Position numbers and translations under genes: made by a program
The notes under the pieces: generated by a model
The model's input: the letters and a program-made list of their open reading frames with translations, nothing else
Told to the model about the DNA's origin: nothing
Databases searched by the model: none
Assembly (NCBI RefSeq): GCF_002007205.1
Contig: NZ_LAZS01000006.1
Span: forward strand, 1-64,000
From: Ensifer adhaerens
GTDB taxonomy: Bacteria > Pseudomonadota > Alphaproteobacteria > Rhizobiales > Rhizobiaceae
Length of the DNA stretch: 64,000 nt
Direction: 5' to 3'
Shown here: piece by piece, positions 21,734-31,362 of the stretch
Layout: the number at the start of each line of letters is the position of its first letter
Position numbering within the stretch: the first letter of the stretch is position 1

Positions 21734-22872
21734 TGCGTTACTCCGTCGGTGGCAATCCCGAGCTCACGCGCCAGCGCCAGCAACTGCTTGCCGCCGTCGC
21801 CATCGGCCGGGAAGATTTTCAGGCCCTCCCTTAGCGCAGCCAGTGCCTTGTCTCGTTGATCAAGGACAACATGGGAGCGGATCAGCCGCGCCCAGCCTTC
21901 GAGATTATCTGGATTTTCCTTCAGCCGGCTTTCGAGGCTGTCGACCATGCCCCGGATCATTTCCTGGCGATCGCCAGCGCTCATGCTCTGGGCCGCGGCC
22001 ACGTCATCGGCGCTCGGATTACCAGGAGCAGCAGCACTGGCCGCGCCGGGACCCGCCAGTTCCGCGACATGCTGTTTGACGAGCGGCAGCCAGGGCGCGT
22101 CGGCCGGCGACGTTGCGACCAGCCGGTTGAAGGCGGTCAGCGCTTCCTCCTTCTTGCCTTCCTGCTTGAGGCCGAGGGCAAGATAGAATTCCGAGCGCGG
22201 ATCATTGGGGTCGAGCGACAGCGCCTGCTTGAGCGCGTCCTGCGCCTTGTTCGTCACGACGCCGTCGGACTGCACGACCAGCGCCTCGGCGTAACCACCG
22301 AGACGCGCCGGCGTCGGCCCAAGCAGGCGGATCGCCCGATCATAGGCATCGACCGCTTCTTCGACACGGCCGTTGCGCATATAGATCGGCGCGAGCAGAT
22401 CCCAGCCGGCGCCATCGTTCGGGTTCACGGCCAGATGGTTCTCGGCCTTGGCAATCAGGATGTTGATATCGCCGTTGGGATCGGCCAGGCGCGCGGCGAG
22501 CGGCTGCGCCGGCAGACCCGGGCTGCCGGTCAGCAAGTAAAGACAGAGGCCGACGGCCGGAAGACAGAGCAGCACGAAGGCCTGGGCCAGACGGCTGACA
22601 CCGCGGCGCGGGGCGGCGGCCGGAGCCGTCTCGCCGTCACTCTCGCCGGCAGCGAGCAGCCGGCGCGCCACTTCGGCCCGCGCAAGCTCGGCGTCATCGC
22701 CACCGATCAGGCCGCTGTCCTGGTCGCGCTTCAACTCTTCGAGCTGGTCGCGATAGACCTCGATATCATGGCTGTGGGGAGACGACGGGGCTTCCCCTGC
22801 CCGCAGCAGCGGGAGGATGAGCACGGCAGCGACAGCCGCCGTCAGGGTGGCGACAAGGATCCAGAACAACAT
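21730..22872 (-). CDS. ccmI: Cytochrome c maturation protein CcmI/CycH
   Basis: The product has 380 residues: an N-terminal membrane segment ([20 protein letters not shown]), a leucine-rich cytoplasmic loop ([17 protein letters not shown], typical of CcmI), a second membrane segment near 95-115, then periplasmic tetratricopeptide repeats ([19 protein letters not shown] and similar). CcmI holds apocytochrome c for the haem lyase. It heads the operon. The 130 bases upstream contain no recognised promoter. Confidence 0.93.
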   Translation of the reverse strand: MLFWILVATLTAAVAAVLILPLLRAGEAPSSPHSHDIEVYRDQLEELKRDQDSGLIGGDDAELARAEVARRLLAAGESDGETAPAAAPRRGVSRLAQAFVLLCLPAVGLCLYLLTGSPGLPAQPLAARLADPNGDINILIAKAENHLAVNPNDGAGWDLLAPIYMRNGRVEEAVDAYDRAIRLLGPTPARLGGYAEALVVQSDGVVTNKAQDALKQALSLDPNDPRSEFYLALGLKQEGKKEEALTAFNRLVATSPADAPWLPLVKQHVAELAGPGAASAAAPGNPSADDVAAAQSMSAGDRQEMIRGMVDSLESRLKENPDNLEGWARLIRSHVVLDQRDKALAALREGLKIFPADGDGGKQLLALARELGIATDGVTQ

Positions 22873-23002
22873 GGAAGCTCAATACTATGGCCCCCATGCC
22901 ATTCCAACTCGAAAACCCCTTATGACGGAGATTTGAGGCGTTTCGCCGCAACAGCGGATCGCGCCGCCTGAGCGCATCCGGGAGTGCCCGGTCGGCCAGG
23001 CC

Positions 23003-23443
23003 TCAGGTGAGCGGGGTCCAGCTGCCGTCCGGGTTGCGACAGGCAGCGCCCCGCGCCGTCTTCGGCTGGCCCTTGACGGTGACCGTATGGCTGTACTGCC
23101 GGCAGTTCTGCGACCCGACCTGATAGGGCGCCGCCGCAACGACCGAACCGTTGACGCCACGCCCGTCCCAGGTCACCGGCTGGCCGCCGGGGGCCGCTTC
23201 AAGCGCGCGGTACTCCGCTTCGAGCGCCCGCTGGCGGTCGGATGCTCCGATGTCGAGATCGGTGAGACGAGCAATTACCCCGCCCTGGAGGGCCGCGATG
23301 TAATTGGTCGAGGAGGCACCACGCGTCGCCGTCGAGCCGAGGCTGGCGGCCGCGCCCTTGCTGCCCGTCGTGCCGCATCCGGCAAGTGCTACGGCCGAGG
23401 CGATCACAACGATCCTGCCGCTAACGACAATAGCCCGTGTCAT
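23003..23443 (-). CDS. Small outer-membrane-type lipoprotein
   Basis: The product has 146 residues. The start MTRAIVVSGRIVVIASAVAL leads into the lipobox ALAGC, so the mature protein should be lipidated at Cys22. The body carries the pattern YQVGSQNCRQYSHTVTVKGQ and ends GAACRNPDGSWTPLT, which resembles the RT0821/Lpp0805 surface-lipoprotein group (17 kDa antigen-like). Function is unknown; related proteins are envelope lipoproteins. An ATG at 23461 would add a few residues before the signal. It sits between ccmI and feuQ as a separate unit. Confidence 0.75.
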   Translation of the reverse strand: MTRAIVVSGRIVVIASAVALAGCGTTGSKGAAASLGSTATRGASSTNYIAALQGGVIARLTDLDIGASDRQRALEAEYRALEAAPGGQPVTWDGRGVNGSVVAAAPYQVGSQNCRQYSHTVTVKGQPKTARGAACRNPDGSWTPLT

Positions 23444-23678
23444 TTCTGCCTGGTTCCTCATGATCCGCGACACTCAATCATCCTATCCGAAGCCGCATTC
23501 TTCAGCTCGTTCCATTCGAGCTCGATAACGACTAGTCCTTGATTTTCTTTTGGCATTCCCCGCTTGCCGAGGCAACGGCGAGCCCTGCGCGTGTGACATT
23601 TTCAAGCACGGGTGTGACCCCTAAATCACGATGGATTCGCAAGCGCGACGCCAGATCCACGCATTTCCCCATCACCCT

Positions 23679-25064
23679 CTAAACGGCCGCCGGCAAAACC
23701 AGTTCCGCACGCAACCCTCCCTCGTCCCGTCGCGACAGGGTGATGGTGCCCTGATACTCCCGGACGATCTCGCTGACGATCGAAAGACCGAGCCCGGTCC
23801 CGGGCTTGCTTTCGTCGAGCCGCTTGCCGCGCTTCATCGCCACGGCGATCTGGTCGGGATTGAGCCCCGGGCCGTCGTCGTCGATGTCGAGCACGATCCA
23901 TTGCCGGCCGGGCTCCTTTGCATGAACCTCGCTCGGTGCAGGCCTGACGTTCAGCCACACTTCGCCGTGGGCATGACGGGCAGCATTTTCGAGCAGGTTT
24001 CCGACGGTCTCCTCGACGTCCTGCAGCTCCATGGCGAGGACCAGTCCCGGCGGATTGATCGACAGGTGGACCTGCTTTTCCGGATTGAGCTTGCGCATGA
24101 CGCGCACGAGGCGTTCGAGCGCCGGCTGCGCTTCCGTCCGCGCCAGCACGGACTCGCGCTGCGCCGCGATCCGGGCCCGGCTGAGATAGGACTGAACCTG
24201 GGTCTGCATCGCATCGACCTGGGTGCGCACCAGCTCGCCATGCGATGCTTCGAGCACCCGGGCCTCGTTGAGCAGGACCGCGATCGGTGTCTTCAGCGAA
24301 TGGGCGAGATTGCCCACCTGCATGCGGGCGCGCTCGACGATGCGCCGGTTGCTGTCGATCAGCGCGTTGACCTCGTTGGCGAGCGGCTGGATTTCGCGCG
24401 GGAAAGCGCCGTCCAAGCGTTCACTTTCGCCGGCGCGGATCTTTTCCATCGAGCGCCGGACCTCATCGAGCGGCCTCAGGCCGAAGAGGATGGTGAGCGC
24501 GTTTACCCCGAGCCCGCCGAGACCGAAAATGGAGAGCGCGATGGTCAGGTTGCGGGTGAAGCGGTTGATATCGGCCTCGAGCACGTCGCGGTTGCCCGCC
24601 ACGCGAAAGCGCGCCGTATGGCCCTGGATGTCGAGAACGACCTCGGTCTCGGAGACCTCGACCTCGTTTCCGAAGGGATCCTTGGTGGTGTAGAAGCGAA
24701 CATAGCCGGTGTCGAACGGCACCTCGTCGACGCTGGCGATCGGCAGTTTGCCGTTGCCAAGCGAGGTTGAGATCAAAGGCGGCGTATCGAACTCACCGAT
24801 CGGATCGACGATCCAGTACCAGCCGGTCTGCGGCTGCGAAAACCGGAGGTCGCCAAGCTGCGGGCTGCCCGACAGCACCGTTCTCTCATTGACGGAGATC
24901 GAGTTGACGACGTTAAAAAGCTGGGCGCGCAGCAGGTCCTTGAAGCCGCGCTCGGAGCCCTGGCGATAGAGCTCGGAAATCACCACGCCGATCACGACGA
25001 GAGCCACCACCGCCCAGACGGTGGAGACCACCAGAACGCGTGCAGTGAGCGATCTAATTGCCAT
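23679..25064 (-). CDS. feuQ: Sensor histidine kinase FeuQ
   Basis: The product has 461 residues: a membrane segment at about 10-30 (VLVVSTVWAVVALVVIGVVI), a periplasmic sensor of about 140 residues, a second segment near 172-192, HAMP, a phospho-acceptor GNLAHSLKTPIAVLLNEA (His near 252), and ATPase boxes LLENAARHAHG, DDGPGL and GTGLGLSIV. In S. meliloti FeuPQ is an essential-for-symbiosis osmosensory pair that activates ndvA (cyclic beta-glucan export). Assignment rests on the regulator overlap (11 bases) and on the small FeuN-like gene just upstream. Confidence 0.85.
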   Translation of the reverse strand: MAIRSLTARVLVVSTVWAVVALVVIGVVISELYRQGSERGFKDLLRAQLFNVVNSISVNERTVLSGSPQLGDLRFSQPQTGWYWIVDPIGEFDTPPLISTSLGNGKLPIASVDEVPFDTGYVRFYTTKDPFGNEVEVSETEVVLDIQGHTARFRVAGNRDVLEADINRFTRNLTIALSIFGLGGLGVNALTILFGLRPLDEVRRSMEKIRAGESERLDGAFPREIQPLANEVNALIDSNRRIVERARMQVGNLAHSLKTPIAVLLNEARVLEASHGELVRTQVDAMQTQVQSYLSRARIAAQRESVLARTEAQPALERLVRVMRKLNPEKQVHLSINPPGLVLAMELQDVEETVGNLLENAARHAHGEVWLNVRPAPSEVHAKEPGRQWIVLDIDDDGPGLNPDQIAVAMKRGKRLDESKPGTGLGLSIVSEIVREYQGTITLSRRDEGGLRAELVLPAAV

Positions 25065-25725
25065 TGCCCGGCGCTTGCATACGGTATCCGAGACCGCGCA
25101 CCGTTTCGATCAGATCGTTGCCGATCTTCTTGCGCAGCCGGCCGATGAAGACTTCGATCGTGTTGGAATCGCGGTCGAAGTCCTGATCGTACATGTGCTC
25201 GACCAGTTCCGTGCGCGAGACGACCTGCCCCATGTGGTGCATGAGATAGGAGAGCAGCCGGAACTCGTGTGACGTCAGCTTCAATGCCACGCCATCGACC
25301 GTGGCCTTGGAGCCCTTGGTGTCGAGGCGGACCGGGCCGCAGACGATCTCCGAACTCGCATGGCCGGCGGCGCGCCGGATCAGGGCGCGAATGCGGGCGA
25401 GAACCTCTTCGACGTGGAAGGGCTTGGCGACATAGTCGTCGGCGCCGGCATCGATGCCGGCCACCTTGTCGCTCCAGCGGTCACGCGCCGTCAGGATCAG
25501 AACCGGCATGGTCTTGCCGTCGCCGCGCCATTTCTCAAGGACGGTGATGCCGTCCATCTCCGGCAGCCCGATGTCGAGGATCACGGCATCATAGGGCTCG
25601 GCATCGCCGAGATAGTGCCCCTCCTCACCATCATAGGCCTGGTCAACGACGTAGCCGGCCTCCTTCAGCACCTCGGCGAGCTGCCGGTTCAGGTTGGCGT
25701 CGTCCTCGACAATCAGAATGCGCAT
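25054..25725 (-). CDS. feuP: OmpR-family response regulator FeuP
   Basis: The product has 223 residues with receiver domain MRILIVEDDANLNRQLAEVL, phospho-acceptor Asp near residue 51 in AVILDIGLPEMDG, the Lys of YVAKPFHVEEVLAR, and a C-terminal winged helix (KLTSHEFRLLSYLMHHMG, then IEVFIGRLRKKIG). It is the DNA-binding partner of FeuQ. A palindromic repeat element (25758-25858) lies between its start and the upstream feuN, so its own promoter or leader probably lies in or near that element. Confidence 0.87.
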   Translation of the reverse strand: MRILIVEDDANLNRQLAEVLKEAGYVVDQAYDGEEGHYLGDAEPYDAVILDIGLPEMDGITVLEKWRGDGKTMPVLILTARDRWSDKVAGIDAGADDYVAKPFHVEEVLARIRALIRRAAGHASSEIVCGPVRLDTKGSKATVDGVALKLTSHEFRLLSYLMHHMGQVVSRTELVEHMYDQDFDRDSNTIEVFIGRLRKKIGNDLIETVRGLGYRMQAPGNGN

Positions 25726-25757
25726 CCGTCTTTACTTCCTCTCGCGACCATCCTGCT

Positions 25758-25858
25758 GCATGCTTCGCCAAATCCGGCCGATTTAAGGATAAGAACATGC
25801 AGCCATTCAAAGTGCTACAGCGACCTTCGTACGCCTGATACGGCACGCGGCGCTGCAG
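25758..25858. repeat. Palindromic intergenic repeat, RIME-like (copy 2)
   Basis: This copy repeats the blocks of 8998-9099 in the same order and orientation: GCATG, AAATC...GATTTAAGG, AACATGCAG, then CTACAGCGACCTTCG, a GC-rich hairpin and CGCGGCGCTGCAG. It is more diverged, and its second hairpin is imperfect. It fills most of the gap between feuN and feuP. Confidence 0.8.
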
Positions 25859-25865
25859 GGATAGC

Positions 25866-26120
25866 CTACATCGGCACCTTGACGGTCACCTTCTTCGGCC
25901 TGCCGCCATTGCCGGGAACAAGCACGGTGATCACGCACTGACCATCGGACGTCGGCTGCGCCGACAGCAGTTCGCCGCCAGTGTCGGCAACGACCTGCGC
26001 TGCGGCCGCACTGCAATCGCCGGCCACACGAACGACAATATCCGACGGCACGTTGATCGCTGGCGGGCTGAAGCCTGCGAGGCCTGCAGCAAGCGCGGCT
26101 ATGATCACTGGTGAAGACAT
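25866..26120 (-). CDS. feuN: Small exported regulator FeuN
   Basis: The product has 84 residues. The hydrophobic N-terminus (PVIIAALAAGLAGF) looks like an export signal. The mature part has exactly two cysteines (36 and 62), which could form a disulfide, and ends in the basic GGRPKKVTVKVPM. In S. meliloti FeuN is a periplasmic protein of about this size, encoded immediately upstream of feuPQ, that restrains FeuQ signalling. Size, cell location and gene position all agree; the sequence itself I match only from memory. Longer in-frame starts exist upstream but the signal-like start is at 26120. Confidence 0.72.
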   Translation of the reverse strand: MSSPVIIAALAAGLAGFSPPAINVPSDIVVRVAGDCSAAAAQVVADTGGELLSAQPTSDGQCVITVLVPGNGGRPKKVTVKVPM

Positions 26121-26904
26121 GAACGCACTTTCGACTTGGGAAGCATCATGGCAGAAGCAATAACCGAACGAGGCTGAATGGCAAATGAATGTCGGCCTTT
26201 CGGACCGGAAGGCACTACCGGGAAACGCATCACCTCCCCTGAAATCCGACCTTAGATTGCGGCGATTCTGCCCTGGAGGAAACCTGCACCGGTCATTCCG
26301 TTGCCAAGCCATAGCCACTTCCTGCGACAGGACTAGCGACGCGGTCGCGCGAAGACACGGCCCGGAACCCAAGGCCACCAGCGGACTCAGGCCAACGATC
26401 AGCTTTCGTTAAGCATGTTTCGCTAGGATCCTCTGCAGCTCAACGCGCTGACCTGCAGAGTGCCCTTCCTGATCGAGGGCGGCATGGCCGCGGATCCGTT
26501 TTCCCGATTCTTTTGAATCATTTGACGGCGGTCGCTCGCAGCGTGAATCAACCACCTGAGAAACTGATTCAAACCGACCGGAGCCCCCCTTCCGAACAAG
26601 GCCCGATCAATCCGTCAGCACGGCATCGATCACGACCGCCACACCGGTTTCTTCTTAAGTGAGGACTGCGAAACGGTCGACCCTCGCCACAATCTATGCG
26701 CGCAAATTACTTCAAAAATACTTGCAACTTAAACCTGTTGACGACAGGGACCGATGCGTGCTGTGTATAAACGGAAAATTAATCGATTTAAAGATTTTTC
26801 AATCGTTTAAATGATTTAAGCCACTGATTTACAAAGCCTTTGCGATGTGAAATTGTCCGCCACACCATATATCACGAAACCGTCACAGAACCCGGGAGGA
26901 TCGC
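26121..26904. other. Long AT-rich intergenic region
   Basis: No convincing gene lies here in nearly 800 bases. The left part is of normal GC and carries CTCTGCAG (26431-26438) facing CTGCAGAG (26453-26460). From about 26690 the sequence becomes AT-rich, with a TTGACG hexamer at 26738 and a TATAAA at 26766 that are too far apart for a standard promoter, followed by runs such as AATTAATCGATTTAAAG and TCGTTTAAATGATTTAAG around 26780-26820. It looks like a regulatory leader for the 46-residue gene at 26905, perhaps with a Ros/MucR-type AT-rich target. Confidence 0.4.
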
Positions 26905-27045
26905 ATGCAGACGCTCGCAAACAACCAGCCCGCATCTCAGCAGTCCAAAGTACCGCAATCGTTGCTCGACCGTTTCGAGAGCGAATGGCGTGAGATGCGC
27001 GCCGCGGGCCAGACAGAGCCGAAGCCGGTCGCACCGGCAGAATGA
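26905..27045 (+). CDS. Small hypothetical protein, 46 residues
   Basis: A strong ribosome-binding site (GGGAGGA, spaced five bases) precedes the ATG. The product starts MQTLANNQPASQQSKVPQSL, has a central LLDRFESEWREMRAAGQ that should form an amphipathic helix, and ends EPKPVAPAE. It is hydrophilic, with no signal, membrane segment or cysteine. I do not recognise it. It follows a long AT-rich leader. The 320 bases after it (27046-27367) contain nothing I can support. Confidence 0.55.
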   Translation: MQTLANNQPASQQSKVPQSLLDRFESEWREMRAAGQTEPKPVAPAE

Positions 27046-27367
27046 GGCTTGCCTGAGTGGCGCGCCCGCGCGTCACCTGCCCTGCCCTTCCACGTCTGCC
27101 ATTTCCATAGATCCATTGTCGGGTAGCGCCTGTTCGTGGCGTTTCCGATGCTCGTTTGCGGGCCGGCGGTGAGCCATCACCGTCGGTCGCGGCGTTTCCG
27201 GCCCTATGCCGCGGGCGATCGACCACTGACGGCAAAGGCCATCCAGGCAGCCCAATCAGGCTCCGCCAGCGTCCTTATCGAACGCGCGCATCAAGCCCGC
27301 CCCTTGCAATTTTTGTAGTGATTTTCAGCCTTTTTGCCATTCGGCAAAAGCGTGTTACTCTTTTCGC

Positions 27368-27706
27368 ATGCTGACGGAAGAGATCGAAAGACTCGCGCTG
27401 AGCCTGCCTGGAACGGAGGAAAATGCGCATTTCGGAACGCGAGATTTCCGCGTTGGGAAGCGCATTTTCATGAGCCTGCCGGAAGCCGGTCGTGCCGTTT
27501 TCAAGTTCACGCCCGATCAGCAGCGCATGCTTCTGGAAATGGAGCCCGGCGTCTGTGCTGCGGTGCCCGGAGGCTGGGGCGACCGTGGCTGGACCTCGCT
27601 CTATTTCGTCCAGGCCGACGAAGATCTCGTCCGGCAGTCGATGGAGACGGCATGGCGCAACGTTGCGCCGAAAAGCCTCGTCAAGAAGAACGGCGGCAGC
27701 CATTAA
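27368..27706 (+). CDS. MmcQ/YjbR family DNA-binding-fold protein
   Basis: The product has 112 residues. The family pattern is clear: an N-terminal helix ending in LSLPGTEENAHFGTRDFRVG, the strand KRIFMSL, and the C-terminal GGWGDRGWTSLYFVQADEDL with a final helix containing AWRNVAPKSLVKK. YjbR-like proteins have a double-wing fold linked to DNA binding, but their target and role are unknown. It stands alone and converges with ycgN. Confidence 0.85.
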   Translation: MLTEEIERLALSLPGTEENAHFGTRDFRVGKRIFMSLPEAGRAVFKFTPDQQRMLLEMEPGVCAAVPGGWGDRGWTSLYFVQADEDLVRQSMETAWRNVAPKSLVKKNGGSH

Positions 27707-27714
27707 AGGCTCGT

Positions 27715-27732
27715 TGCGGCAGAACGGCCGCA
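27715..27732. terminator. Short hairpin between convergent mmcQ/yjbR and ycgN genes
   Basis: TGCGGC (27715-27720) pairs with GCCGCA (27727-27732) around six bases, between the two convergent stop codons. There is no clear U-tract, so termination is uncertain. Confidence 0.35.
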
Positions 27733-27781
27733 CAGGCTCCCGCACTGCCAAAACGATTCCGCCGCTTCGACTAACCTCTTG

Positions 27782-28255
27782 TCACTCCACGTTTTCCTGC
27801 CCCACTTCGAGTGGCCAGGTGACGAGATAGTCCTCGTAGTCGTCGACGTCGATGCCGTCCTCCGCTACGGTGCGGCCACGGACCGAAATGCCGGCAGCGT
27901 GAACTGTTTCCGGATCGCCCGAAATCAGCGGATGCCACCAGTAGAGATCGCGCCCTTCGGCCACCAGCCGGTAGCCGCAGGTCGGCGGCAGCCAGGTGAT
28001 TTCGCGCACAGCCTTCGGCGTCAGCTGGATGCAATCGGGCACCGTCGCCTGGCGATTAGGATAGTCCTTGCAGCGACAGCTTTCGCCGTCGAGAAGTGTG
28101 CAGCGGATCGAGGTCCAGGCGATCTCGCCGGTGTCCCAATCCTCGAGCTTGTTGAGGCAACAGAGGCCGCAGCCGTCGCAGAGGCTTTCCCACTCGACAT
28201 CGGTCATGTCTTCAAGGCTCTTCGCCTTCCAGAAAGGCATTTCGCCCATCGTCAT
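27782..28255 (-). CDS. YcgN/UPF0260 cysteine-cluster protein
   Basis: The product has 157 residues from [19 protein letters not shown]. The cysteine cluster [17 protein letters not shown], followed by [16 protein letters not shown] and PDCIQL, matches the YcgN family (a metal or Fe-S binding CxxCxxCC domain). Two aromatic motifs, [10 protein letters not shown] and [10 protein letters not shown], are also typical. Function is unknown. It is divergent from the penicillin-binding protein gene with 158 bases between the starts. Confidence 0.87.
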   Translation of the reverse strand: MTMGEMPFWKAKSLEDMTDVEWESLCDGCGLCCLNKLEDWDTGEIAWTSIRCTLLDGESCRCKDYPNRQATVPDCIQLTPKAVREITWLPPTCGYRLVAEGRDLYWWHPLISGDPETVHAAGISVRGRTVAEDGIDVDDYEDYLVTWPLEVGQENVE

Positions 28256-28413
28256 CACACTTTCGTCAAATCGCTCGCGATACAGAAATTTCGCAGAAAA
28301 TTGCCGGTTTTTTAAGGCCGGCGGCGCGATATGCAAGTAGATTGGAATTTGACGCCGTGCAAATATTACATGGCGCCGGCATGATGCCGTAGAGCTTTCA
28401 GGACGTTGAGACC

Positions 28414-30618
28414 GTGCGGGAACCGAGGAAAGACGATAATCGGCCGAAGAAGCGGCACATCTTTCTGAGAGTCGATTCCTGGATCGATTCCACGGTCTGG
28501 AATGCCGGCTTCAAGCTGGGGCAGTGGTGGGAAGACACCACCATCTTCTTTCGTCGTTTCCGTGTTAGCGGCTGGAAAAAAGCCGTCTTCGAGGTGCTGG
28601 GCGAAGGCATGAACTGGGGCACCGTCGGTTCGGTGCTGATGCTGGCGCTGGCGCTTCCCGCCTTTGAGGAAACCAAGGGCAACTGGCGCGCCCAGAGCGA
28701 TTTCGCCGTCACCTTCCTTGATCGCTACGGCAACGAAATCGGCCATCGCGGCATCATCCACGAGGATTCCGTGCCGATCGACGAGTTGCCGGATCACCTG
28801 ATCAAGGCGGTGCTGGCGACCGAAGACCGGCGCTTCTTCGACCATTGGGGCATCGACTTCCTGGGCCTTGCCCGCGCGATGACGGAAAACGCCCGCGCCG
28901 GCGGCGTCGTCCAGGGCGGTTCGACCCTGACGCAGCAACTCGCCAAGAACCTCTTTTTGTCGAACGAGCGCACGATCGAGCGCAAGATCAAGGAAGCCTT
29001 CCTGGCCGTCTGGCTCGAATGCAACCTGTCGAAGAAGGAAATTCTCCGGCTCTATCTCGACCGCGCCTATATGGGCGGCGGCACCTTCGGCGCGGCAGCG
29101 GCGGCACAGTTCTATTTCGGCAAGTCGATCACCGATGTGAGCCTTGCGGAATCGGCCATGCTGGCCGGTCTCTTCAAGGCGCCCGCCCGCTACGCGCCGC
29201 ACGTCAACCTGCCGGCCGCACGCGGTCGCGCAAACGAGGTTCTGACCAACCTCGTCCAGGGCGGACTGATGACCGAGGGCCAGGTGATCGCCGCGCGCCT
29301 CAACCCTGCGACCGTCATCGACCGCGCCCAGGTGAAGGCGCCCGACTTCTTCCTCGACTGGGCCTTCGACGAAGTCCAGCGCATCGCCCGCCCCTTCGCG
29401 CAGCATTCGCTGATCGTGCGCACCACGATCGACATGGGCCTGCAGCACGCTGCCGAGGACTCGGTGGAATCGAGCCTGCGTCAATATGGCGAAAGCTTCC
29501 ACGTCAAGCAGGGCGCACTGGTCATGCTCGAGAATGGCGGCGCCGTGCGGGCCATGGTCGGCGGTCGCGATTATGGCGAGAGCCAGTTCAACCGCGCGAC
29601 GCGCGCGCTGCGGCAACCGGGCTCCTCCTTCAAGGTCTATACCTACGCGGCAGCGATGGAGAAAGGCATGACGCCGGAAACGGTCGTCGTCGACGCCCCC
29701 ATCACCTGGCGCGGCTGGTCGCCGCAAAACTATGGCCGCAGCTATGCCGGCCGCGTCACCATCCTGACGGCCATCGCCAAGTCGATCAACACTATTCCCG
29801 TGCGCCTCGCCAAGGACAAGCTCGGCACGGACCTGATCGTCCAGACAGCCAGGGACATGGGCATCGAGACGCCTCTTCGCGCCGACAAGACTATGCCGCT
29901 TGGCACGTCGGAGGTGACCGTGCTCGACCAGGCGACGGCGTACGCGGTCTTCCCGGCCGGCGGCGTACAGTCCCGCCGCCACGGGATCAGCCAGGTCCTC
30001 AACTATGATGGCGATATTCTCTACGACTTCGGACGCGACGAACCGCCGGCCCGGCGTATTCTCTCCGAAACCGCCAATGCGTCGATGAATTCCATGCTGA
30101 CGCAGATCCCGATCATCGGCACGGCGCGCAAGGCCGCCCTCGACAACGGCATCGTCGTCGGCGGCAAGACCGGCACGACGCAGGCCTATCGCGACGCCTG
30201 GTTCGTCGGCTTCACCGGCGACTATACGACCGCCGTCTGGTTCGGCAACGACGACTACACCTCGACCAACAACATGACCGGCGGCTCGCTGCCGGCGATG
30301 ACCTTCAAGCGGCTGATGGACTATGCCGAGCAGGGCATCGAACACCGGGCGATCCCGGGGATCACCGCACCGACGGCGCCGGCAAAACAACCGCCGCAGG
30401 TCGCGACAGCGAAGCCGGACGAGAACGCCCTGCCGCCGCTGGTGCGGCCGCGCTCGCTCTCGACCGACGTCACCCGGCTGTTGCGAAGCATTGGCGAGAC
30501 CTTTGAAAAGGCGCCGGCGCTGAAGGCTCCCGAGAAGGTCGGCGGCAGACTTGCGGCTCTCGGCGCGGCTGAAGAACCGCGTTCCGGACAGGCGAATGTC
30601 GATGCCGCCCGCAACTGA
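28414..30618 (+). CDS. Class A penicillin-binding protein (transglycosylase/transpeptidase)
   Basis: The product has 734 residues, with a GTG start preceded by a weak CAGGA. A basic cytoplasmic N-terminus and a signal anchor near 65-85 lead to the glycosyltransferase-51 domain ([14 protein letters not shown] with the catalytic Glu near 136, then [13 protein letters not shown]). The transpeptidase has the nucleophile motif SSFK near 405, KSIN near 460 and KTGTTQ near 586, so all key residues are present. It polymerises and cross-links peptidoglycan on the outer face of the inner membrane. The C-terminal 100 residues are Pro/Ala-rich. Confidence 0.92.
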   Translation: MREPRKDDNRPKKRHIFLRVDSWIDSTVWNAGFKLGQWWEDTTIFFRRFRVSGWKKAVFEVLGEGMNWGTVGSVLMLALALPAFEETKGNWRAQSDFAVTFLDRYGNEIGHRGIIHEDSVPIDELPDHLIKAVLATEDRRFFDHWGIDFLGLARAMTENARAGGVVQGGSTLTQQLAKNLFLSNERTIERKIKEAFLAVWLECNLSKKEILRLYLDRAYMGGGTFGAAAAAQFYFGKSITDVSLAESAMLAGLFKAPARYAPHVNLPAARGRANEVLTNLVQGGLMTEGQVIAARLNPATVIDRAQVKAPDFFLDWAFDEVQRIARPFAQHSLIVRTTIDMGLQHAAEDSVESSLRQYGESFHVKQGALVMLENGGAVRAMVGGRDYGESQFNRATRALRQPGSSFKVYTYAAAMEKGMTPETVVVDAPITWRGWSPQNYGRSYAGRVTILTAIAKSINTIPVRLAKDKLGTDLIVQTARDMGIETPLRADKTMPLGTSEVTVLDQATAYAVFPAGGVQSRRHGISQVLNYDGDILYDFGRDEPPARRILSETANASMNSMLTQIPIIGTARKAALDNGIVVGGKTGTTQAYRDAWFVGFTGDYTTAVWFGNDDYTSTNNMTGGSLPAMTFKRLMDYAEQGIEHRAIPGITAPTAPAKQPPQVATAKPDENALPPLVRPRSLSTDVTRLLRSIGETFEKAPALKAPEKVGGRLAALGAAEEPRSGQANVDAARN

Positions 30619-30774
30619 CGTTTCCGGCGTGCTCGCTCCTCTGGCGTATAACCGTCGCGGTGTCCGGTTCAAGGCCGACAACGCAGTCGCCGTTGCGCCG
30701 GACGCGGATTTCGGCGACATAGTGGGACAACCCGACGGCGCCGCGCCGCCGGACCATATCCGGTAGAGTAGCCC

Positions 30775-31362
30775 TTGTTTCGAATCCCCTTCCTCGTCGC
30801 CCTGACCCTTGCCATCGCCTTCGGCGGCGGCATCGCCTCGGCGGTATGGGCGCTGAAAGCGACCGTCGGCTTCGGTGCGATCGCGATCGGCCCCTGGGTC
30901 GCCTTTCCCGAGGCGCAGACGGCCAACGCCGATCCCTATGCGAAAGCCCACCGGGCGCGGGCCGGAGAGCTGCTCTATGGCGGCGCCGAGGGGCTGATGT
31001 TCAGCGCCCAGGTGGACAGCAAGGGTGAGAAGCTCCAGGCGGCCTGCTCCTATGAGGTCGCGGGGCTGACGCCGCAGGCGCGCTTCTGGACGCTCTATGC
31101 CGCGAATGCCGAGGGCCTGCCGCTGCGGCCCGGCTCCGACCTCCCCTCCGCGCTCAATTCCTGGACCGTTCTGCGCAGCGAAAACAGCAACTTCACGGTC
31201 CATGTGTCGCCGAACGCGCAACCCGACAATTGGCTCGCCGTGCGCCACTCGGGCACGTTCCGGCTGGTGCTGACGCTGCTCGATACGCCGACGGCGGGCT
31301 CCTCCGGCCTGATCGACCTCGCCATGCCAATTATCACCAGGACGGGTTGCGGCGATGCGTAG
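30775..31362 (+). CDS. DUF1214 domain membrane-anchored protein
   Basis: The product has 195 residues. It appears to start at a TTG (FRIPFLVALTLAIAFGGGIA follows), giving an N-terminal signal anchor; no ATG occurs nearby. The body carries the DUF1214 pattern (QAACSYEVAGLTPQARFWTL, NSWTVLRSENSNFTVHVSP, PDNWLAVRHSGTFRLVLTLL). The DUF1254 gene follows with an eight-base overlap. In many bacteria the two domains occur in one protein in the order 1254-1214; here they are split and reversed. Function is unknown. Confidence 0.8.
   Translation: MFRIPFLVALTLAIAFGGGIASAVWALKATVGFGAIAIGPWVAFPEAQTANADPYAKAHRARAGELLYGGAEGLMFSAQVDSKGEKLQAACSYEVAGLTPQARFWTLYAANAEGLPLRPGSDLPSALNSWTVLRSENSNFTVHVSPNAQPDNWLAVRHSGTFRLVLTLLDTPTAGSSGLIDLAMPIITRTGCGDA

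Noticed and set aside
26738-26771. TTGACG...TATAAA promoter in the AT-rich leader
   Set aside because: The spacing is about 22 bases, too long for a standard sigma-70 promoter.
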